Shown in pieces: positions 8,701 through 12,073 of a DNA stretch of 12,073 nucleotides. Every line of letters begins with the position of its first letter. Position 1 is the first letter of the stretch. Position numbers and translations under genes: made by a program. The notes beneath the pieces are model-generated. The model did not search any database. It was not told the DNA's origin and worked only from the letters and a program-made list of their open reading frames with translations. The DNA is taken from positions 1 through 12,073 of the forward strand of contig JAQCBM010000029.1 in NCBI GenBank assembly GCA_027729865.1. The letters are read 5' to 3'. The stretch comes from Actinomycetota bacterium (GTDB lineage: Bacteria > Actinomycetota > Actinomycetes > S36-B12).

Positions 8701-10827
8701 CGGTTTGGCAAGACCGGTGGCAAGTACGCGGCTCGATGGATTCAAGAGATTCGGCAAGCCTTGAATGAATCGAAGGATGCCGTACCCGTTTGGGTCATGA
8801 CGACCGGTCGCGCACTATCGAGTTTCCGGCCCTCAGATACCCCGCCGTTTGACCTCTTGGTCGTCGACGAGGCCTCTCAAATAGGTATCGAGGCGATTCC
8901 CCTCTTGGCGCTTGCTAAATCAACGATCATTGTTGGGGACGACAAGCAGACCAGTCCCGAAAATGTGGGCGCGCTTCAACAAGCATTTTTCGACTTACTT
9001 GATGATCATCTGTCGTCGATCCGCAATTACAAGACACTTTTTGACATCAATGCCAGCTTGTATGACATCGCCTTTCAAAAGTTTCCCGGCGAAATCATGC
9101 TCACGGAGCACTTCCGATGCCTACCCGAAATCATTCGATTTTCGAACGAGCACGTCTATGACGAAAGGGTTATTCCACTTCGCGACCAAGCGCCGACTCC
9201 TGGTTGGAGACCATTAGGGGCCATCAAAGTTGTCGATGGCTACCGAAAGGGCGACGTTAACGAGCCGGAGGCTGAAGCCATTGTCGATCTGATTGAACGC
9301 CTTTGCGGAGATCCTGACTATGACAACATGACCTTCGGTGTAATTTCGCTTCTTGGAACTTCGCAGAGCAAAATCATTTGGGAGAAGCTTCTTGACCGGC
9401 TCGGTCCAGATGAAATGAGCAGGCGAGAGATTCGATGCGGTGAGCCCGCCAATTTCCAGGGAGATGAGCGAGACATCATCGTCATCTCAACCGTCGTGGC
9501 CGTAGACCCTAGTACATCGACTGTGAGGCTCAGCTCGATGAGCAAAGAGGCCGATCTACGACGAATCAACGTTGCAGCATCTCGGGCCCGAAACCAATTG
9601 TGGGTAGTGCACTCAATAGATGCAGATGAGTTTTCAAAAGGAGATCTCCGAGCTGCACTCATCAACCACTGCCGTAAGCCCTTTGAAGTCACCGTCAGTA
9701 CAGATGATTTTGTGACCGATTCGGAGTTCGAAAAAGAAGTTCTGAAAAGGATTCTTGGGAAGGGCTTCAAGCGAGTTCGTACCCAGTACAAAGTCGGTCG
9801 CTTTCGCATCGACATCGTGGTGGAAGGCCCGGATTCCCGACTGGCAGTCGAGTGTGACGGAGATCGATGGCATGGCCCCGATGTGTGGCTTCAGGACTAT
9901 CAGCGACAGTTGGTGCTCGAACGTGCGGGATGGACGTTCGAAAGGATTCGGGGCTCAGCCTTCTACCGAAATCCAGATTCAGCGCTTCAGCCGCTGTGGG
10001 ATCGTCTTGATGAACTTGGAATTCCACCGAGTGACGAGTGGGCGGAGGCACGCCAGGCCTCCACGGTCCTGGAGGTGGTCGCTACGGCCGGGGCCGGGAA
10101 GGTATCTGCTCGGTCCGCCTCCCTTGTTGGTGTCAGTGCCTTGGACCGCGTCTCGGAAGAGCCTTCTGTTGAGCATGCAACAACGGTCGATGGGCGGGTT
10201 CCCGAAGAAATGTCGGTGACGGACGAGGCATTGGAAGTTGAGAGTGGATTGTCGCCGATACTCGATGTCCAACCTGAACTGACCCTCGCACCAATCGACA
10301 AGGCAGCCCCGAAACCCTCCGGAGCGAATCTGCTATCCCCTTATTCAATTTGGACCCCTAGGCCGCTTCCTGAACTCGAGTTTGCAACGGTGGGCCAAGT
10401 CATCGAAGGGCTTCAAGACATCGTCGCAGCCGAGGGTCCAATTCATACTTGGCGTGCATACCAGCTGTATGTGAAGGGCTCTGGTCACCATCGAGTTGGG
10501 AGAGACATGCGCGTCGCGCTCAACAAGGCACTCTTCAGAGCTCAAAAGAATGGGTTGATTGCGCAGTTGGACGACTCGACCAAGGATCAAGTGAGCAAGA
10601 CCCTGTATCTGCCGGGGAAGCCGCCGGTTGTTCTTCGAGAACTCGGCCCAAGAGTGCTTATCGAGGTGCCGCGGTCTGAGCTGCAGCAGTTGGCAAGTGG
10701 ACTTGGCTTTTCTACTGCTTCAGAAGAGGCGTTCCGGGCGATGTTGGACGCTCTTGGCCTGACACGCTTGACGGATCGCACTGAAGAGTACTTGCACGAA
10801 GTTTTCTCGTACTCGTGGAAAGAATAG
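5749..10827 (+). CDS. Large superfamily 1 helicase fused to a Vsr/MTES_1575-like nuclease and DUF3320-like domain (hhe-like defence protein candidate)
   Basis: This 1692-aa protein is probably a cytoplasmic DNA helicase-nuclease; its substrate is unknown. Positions count from ATG 5749. Residues 1-320 form an N-terminal domain I cannot assign firmly. The helicase core has NEEQERIL (351-358, Q-motif-like), Walker A GPPGTGKS (371-378), VVDEAS (1038-1043), GDDKQTSP (1063-1070), EHFR (1120-1123), FQGDERD (1236-1242) and AASRAR (1276-1281). About 660 residues separate Walker A from VVDEAS and include likely coiled coils (about 455-489 and 584-619). The nuclease follows, with RID ending at D1355 and VECDGDRWH (E1368, D1370, W1374, H1375; nt 9811-9873), complete for a PD-(D/E)XK enzyme of the DUF559/MTES_1575/Vsr group. 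After a disordered acidic linker (about 1430-1540), residues about 1546-1601 (with AAEGPIH) resemble DUF3320, a winged-helix-like domain. The layout recalls the reported anti-phage hhe proteins; that link is from memory. GC is lower than in the hsd genes, suggesting separate acquisition. It ends with tandem stops TAG-TGA. The helicase-nuclease assignment is secure; the defence role is inferred. Confidence 0.88.
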   Translation: MNTEFEQQARARVGSLLDFLSAFHARKNPPVRDISRYNLELFRENDFRQVPGINFTPSAESWLTVSFLERPHAPEVPIHLQSILGAAIGLSPLIRPEVRLPDEPTEEDLERAIEAEKWVESTWQRWAKSWSEVEVVKALYRRLFEAKEQLNNDRDGLELVWGFGRVRWGVEQGNAIDHPLLTIPVEIEIESTANSLVVRPAGALVVESLYLSDVSLSDRQAFNLARQSLEEITDVVDPWSEVSQPNLLRRITRSLSQDSVFVEPPDAAQLSSVPNADSSWVLFVRRRDLNYQGFLDAMRNLYESGSEVPSPLKAVVIDEPSLLVSESSESAVQDDQGRGDTAQLLLPKPTNEEQERILRLAQSRPGVTVQGPPGTGKSHTIANIISHYVAHGKRVLVVAEKEQALRVLSDKIPEGIRDLTVSVLGNDESGRRRLESSINKIQTHVTGLDRSLSDNEIARLTSELDAIDRRIAETTHRLREARAREVAQLNGTWSALSDPTPAQAAEWTVRNSDELGYIPDRIDVTTPPPLKAGEFSEFLLLLREVGIGTAEACGYLLPDLAQLPTGQELASWFATVDAVREALHLVGQRIRNLENAEAAGSAQLQDLENRLVQELEYRKKASSGWLQVVLQQLVDPQLQPGWIDFVESLVAEREQILTLNRGLEAHTISIPANPQPDLEINLSVAKDRLGSKGKLGFFASDVKKSLSECSVDGHPPLMVDEVELCLSALRRQTLRNRVITRWKNRFLNVGAPELETSQPEINLGGLLDDLDALIESDSRAAEIQRHLSDSGLLIPPTLSITEIEDLISAVRVADQYGRSRSTEGKIDHLRSALVAGAATPDASLLWSKFVDLLDRRSTERWDELRTEVLELQEVSPRAKQLRALRDRLRSVAPIWADQISRDPDLGRRPSDFDSAWQWRQLDCWVDEIANSDDPAELQKALETLSSDRLRCIARLVAEKAWRGLADNLGDKERSALNRYLTAFKRFGKTGGKYAARWIQEIRQALNESKDAVPVWVMTTGRALSSFRPSDTPPFDLLVVDEASQIGIEAIPLLALAKSTIIVGDDKQTSPENVGALQQAFFDLLDDHLSSIRNYKTLFDINASLYDIAFQKFPGEIMLTEHFRCLPEIIRFSNEHVYDERVIPLRDQAPTPGWRPLGAIKVVDGYRKGDVNEPEAEAIVDLIERLCGDPDYDNMTFGVISLLGTSQSKIIWEKLLDRLGPDEMSRREIRCGEPANFQGDERDIIVISTVVAVDPSTSTVRLSSMSKEADLRRINVAASRARNQLWVVHSIDADEFSKGDLRAALINHCRKPFEVTVSTDDFVTDSEFEKEVLKRILGKGFKRVRTQYKVGRFRIDIVVEGPDSRLAVECDGDRWHGPDVWLQDYQRQLVLERAGWTFERIRGSAFYRNPDSALQPLWDRLDELGIPPSDEWAEARQASTVLEVVATAGAGKVSARSASLVGVSALDRVSEEPSVEHATTVDGRVPEEMSVTDEALEVESGLSPILDVQPELTLAPIDKAAPKPSGANLLSPYSIWTPRPLPELEFATVGQVIEGLQDIVAAEGPIHTWRAYQLYVKGSGHHRVGRDMRVALNKALFRAQKNGLIAQLDDSTKDQVSKTLYLPGKPPVVLRELGPRVLIEVPRSELQQLASGLGFSTASEEAFRAMLDALGLTRLTDRTEEYLHEVFSYSWKE
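7343..7368 (+). repeat. Intragenic inverted repeat, 11-bp stem with one bulge, in the helicase insertion region
   Basis: CAGGAGAATTC at 7343-7353 pairs with GAATTTCTCCTG at 7357-7368 around a TCT loop, with a single T bulged at 7360. It lies in coding sequence for the long segment between Walker A and Walker B. Its outer heptamer CAGGAGA/TCTCCTG is the same one found in the stem-loop after hsdR, in opposite order. It may be chance, since one bulge allows many pairings. Confidence 0.45.
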
Positions 10828-10953
10828 TGAGGGTAGGAAGTCAAATCCTGCACAACTTGCTGGGTGTAGGCGTCATTGTCCATGCCTGTTCCAACTAGTT
10901 GAAACCTTCATCGATGCAAGTATTCAGCTTCGAGTTTCGACTGCTCGTGTTTA
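10828..10953. other. Convergent intergenic region between the helicase and HNH genes
   Basis: These 126 nt separate two genes that point at each other. A bidirectional terminator would be expected, but I see no GC-rich stem with a T-run on either strand. The one symmetric element is an AT-rich quasi-palindrome (10888-10905). A second in-frame stop, TGA at 10828-10830, directly follows the helicase TAG. No coding potential is evident. Confidence 0.5.
10888..10905. repeat. 18-bp quasi-palindrome centred on CAACTAGTTG
   Basis: CAACTAGTTG (10892-10901) is a perfect 10-bp palindrome. With one mismatched pair on either side it extends to GTT/AAC at 10888-10890 and 10903-10905. There is no loop, so it suits a dimeric protein site or a cruciform better than an RNA terminator. 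Its place between convergent stops is consistent with a boundary, but no function can be shown. Confidence 0.4.
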
Positions 10954-11979
10954 CTAACCAAAAACCTTTAGTGCTTCCTCGTAGTGTTTGGACACCAACT
11001 CTTTTGATGGGCGCCGATTTTTAGGAACGTGGATCTCTGATCCGTGAAGACGGGCATACGTTTGGAAATCTCTGATCTTTGGAGCGACATCTATCGTCCA
11101 CGTTTTGGGATGAATTGCCAAGAGTTTTGCGTCAAATAGTGCGTGGAAGTCTCGTCTGAGAAGCAGCCCACCGTCGTGTTGGTGAGTTGGCCGTTCAGAG
11201 AAGCTGTACAGATGAGCCGCTTCGAGAACCTGTGGTGGCTGAGGGCCGGAAAAGGCGCAGTTCTCTCCAAAGCGCTCCATCATAGAGAAACGGAACTTGC
11301 GCTGGCCGATGCGACGGCGAGTTAACCCGACAGTGTGTCCGCCGAGAATGACAGCTGAATCTCCGAGAATGAGGTCCGGTTTGATTGCTGTTGACCGTCC
11401 CGAAACCAATTCGAGGAACCCGGGCATCTTGGCCGGATCGAGGGGGCGAATCGCATTAAAGGTCTCCGTGGTCTGTGAGACTTCCTTCAGTTGGTCGTAG
11501 CCCACCGGACGAGCGGCCTCAACCCAGTTGCGCTCGTAATTTGCTCGGTATGCCGTGACGTTCTTCAACTCAGTCACCCGCTCCGAATCCTCAAATCCGG
11601 AACCGCATGCATTACAGACATTTTTCGGTCGCATAGTTGCCCGTTGTCGAAAATTGGTCTTCAGGCACCGGGGGCAGCGAGAGATCTCTTTGGTGACATT
11701 CGGTATGACCTCGATGTCGTCGATAAACGACCATCCAGCCACGTAGTCGTCGACACGGATGACCACGAGGTCGCCGGCTTGCACCTGGCGGTAGCGGCTC
11801 ACGTTTGAGTCGTAGGAGTAGTAGCGCCCCACAGAGTCGTCGTAGCCAGTGTTGGCAGACCATGACCGTTCGTCCTCACTCTTGGTGAGGACTACCCACG
11901 CTCGAGCCCCGATCTGGTTCACTGCGAGGAAGCTTAATGGGGGCAAGCCACACTGTTTATGAGGCTTTGCGGTAGTCAA
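10954..11979 (-). CDS. HNH endonuclease with zinc ribbon and N-terminal PUA/EVE-like domain, possible modification-dependent restriction enzyme
   Basis: This 341-aa protein is likely a DNA nuclease. The C-terminal HNH domain (about residues 230-293) has CAFSG (C241 on), EAAHL (H256) and GGLLLRRDFHALFD (H279), the HNH_2-type layout of Ala-His followed by GLLL and His-x-LFD. A four-cysteine zinc ribbon uses CPRC (C102, C105) and CNAC (C122, C125). The N-terminal part (about 25-92, with NTGYDDSVGRYYSYDS and AGDLVVIRVDDYVAGWSFID) has the short-strand, GD-containing look of PUA-like (EVE/ASCH/SRA-type) domains that read modified bases; this is inference from pattern only. Such reader-HNH fusions are known as type IV-like restriction enzymes. 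The start is uncertain. TTG at 11979 is the most upstream choice because TAG lies two codons before it, but its ribosome site is poor; GTG at residue 20 is an alternative. It faces the helicase gene and shares no operon with the others here. GC is lower than in hsdMSR. HNH assignment is firm, modification dependence speculative. Confidence 0.85.
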   Translation of the reverse strand: MTTAKPHKQCGLPPLSFLAVNQIGARAWVVLTKSEDERSWSANTGYDDSVGRYYSYDSNVSRYRQVQAGDLVVIRVDDYVAGWSFIDDIEVIPNVTKEISRCPRCLKTNFRQRATMRPKNVCNACGSGFEDSERVTELKNVTAYRANYERNWVEAARPVGYDQLKEVSQTTETFNAIRPLDPAKMPGFLELVSGRSTAIKPDLILGDSAVILGGHTVGLTRRRIGQRKFRFSMMERFGENCAFSGPQPPQVLEAAHLYSFSERPTHQHDGGLLLRRDFHALFDAKLLAIHPKTWTIDVAPKIRDFQTYARLHGSEIHVPKNRRPSKELVSKHYEEALKVFG

Positions 11980-12073
11980 CTTCTAGTGAATACCAATTAG
12001 GGCGTCAGTATTTTCAGGTTGAGAAGGGTCCGCAGTTCAGAGACCGTGAGTGCTCCTGTTCCTAGCGAGAACA
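11980..12073. other. Upstream region of the HNH gene to the window edge
   Basis: These 94 nt lie 5' of the minus-strand HNH gene and should contain its promoter if it is transcribed alone. I see no convincing -35/-10 pair or strong ribosome site. At the edge, TGTTC (12057-12061) and GAACA (12069-12073) form a 5-bp inverted repeat with a 7-nt spacer, which may continue past the window. No gene can be called. Confidence 0.4.

Noticed and set aside
8689..8704. ACCGCTT-TT-AAGCGGT near-palindrome in the helicase gene
   Set aside because: A 7-bp coding match with a 2-nt centre is near chance expectation and has no regulatory context.
10081..10113. ATAGAGKVS in the helicase linker as a second Walker A
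   Set aside because: It lacks the first Gly and the Ser/Thr after Lys, sits in a disordered linker, and no matching Walker B follows.
11872..11892. 8-bp perfect hairpin (GTCCTCAC/GTGAGGAC, loop TCTTG) near the 5' end of the HNH gene
   Set aside because: Roughly one such stem is expected by chance in 12 kb, it is coding, and nothing links it to regulation.
12057..12073. LexA/SOS box upstream of the HNH gene
   Set aside because: Gram-positive SOS boxes have GAAC-N4-GTTC order; here the half-sites are reversed (GTTC then GAAC) with a longer spacer.

Overview
The window reads as the chromosome or a genomic island of a high-GC, probably actinobacterial, bacterium. The reasons are strong G/C preference at third codon positions in the first half, GTG and TTG starts, GTGA start/stop overlaps, and protein wording typical of actinobacterial relatives. 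No rRNA, tRNA, CRISPR array, transposase or integrase is visible, so the species and the type of replicon cannot be fixed from this stretch alone.

Positions 1-5565 hold a type I restriction-modification operon in the order hsdM-hsdS-hsdR. hsdM is cut by the left edge inside its SAM-binding motif. The three genes are joined by two GTGA overlaps of 4 nt, and the two junctions are almost the same sequence over 13 nt (12 of 13 identical). HsdM methylates adenine, HsdS chooses the bipartite target through two unlike target-recognition domains, and HsdR is the translocase and nuclease that cuts unmodified invading DNA. A perfect 12-bp stem-loop lies just after hsdR and probably closes the operon.

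After a 183-nt gap comes one very large gene (5749-10827, 1692 aa). It encodes a superfamily 1 helicase with about 660 residues between its Walker A and Walker B motifs, a Vsr/MTES_1575-like PD-(D/E)XK nuclease after the helicase core, and a C-terminal DUF3320-like domain. By architecture it is a single-protein nucleic-acid-targeting defence candidate, probably related to the hhe-type helicase-nucleases. Its base composition is clearly lower in GC than the hsd genes (about 50-53% against about 62% on sampled lines), and its codons are less G/C-biased, so it probably has a separate history.

Positions 10954-11979 on the minus strand encode a 341-aa protein in convergent orientation: an N-terminal domain that may read DNA modification, a four-cysteine zinc ribbon and a C-terminal HNH nuclease. 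This resembles a modification-dependent (type IV-like) restriction enzyme. Together the window looks like a defence island. The type I enzyme attacks unmodified DNA, the HNH protein may attack modified DNA, and the helicase-nuclease may act on ends or structures by its own mechanism. Each protein class is recognisable. The less ordinary points are their juxtaposition, the repeated translational-coupling junction, the duplicated Gly-Asn-Pro loop in HsdR and the stem-loops.
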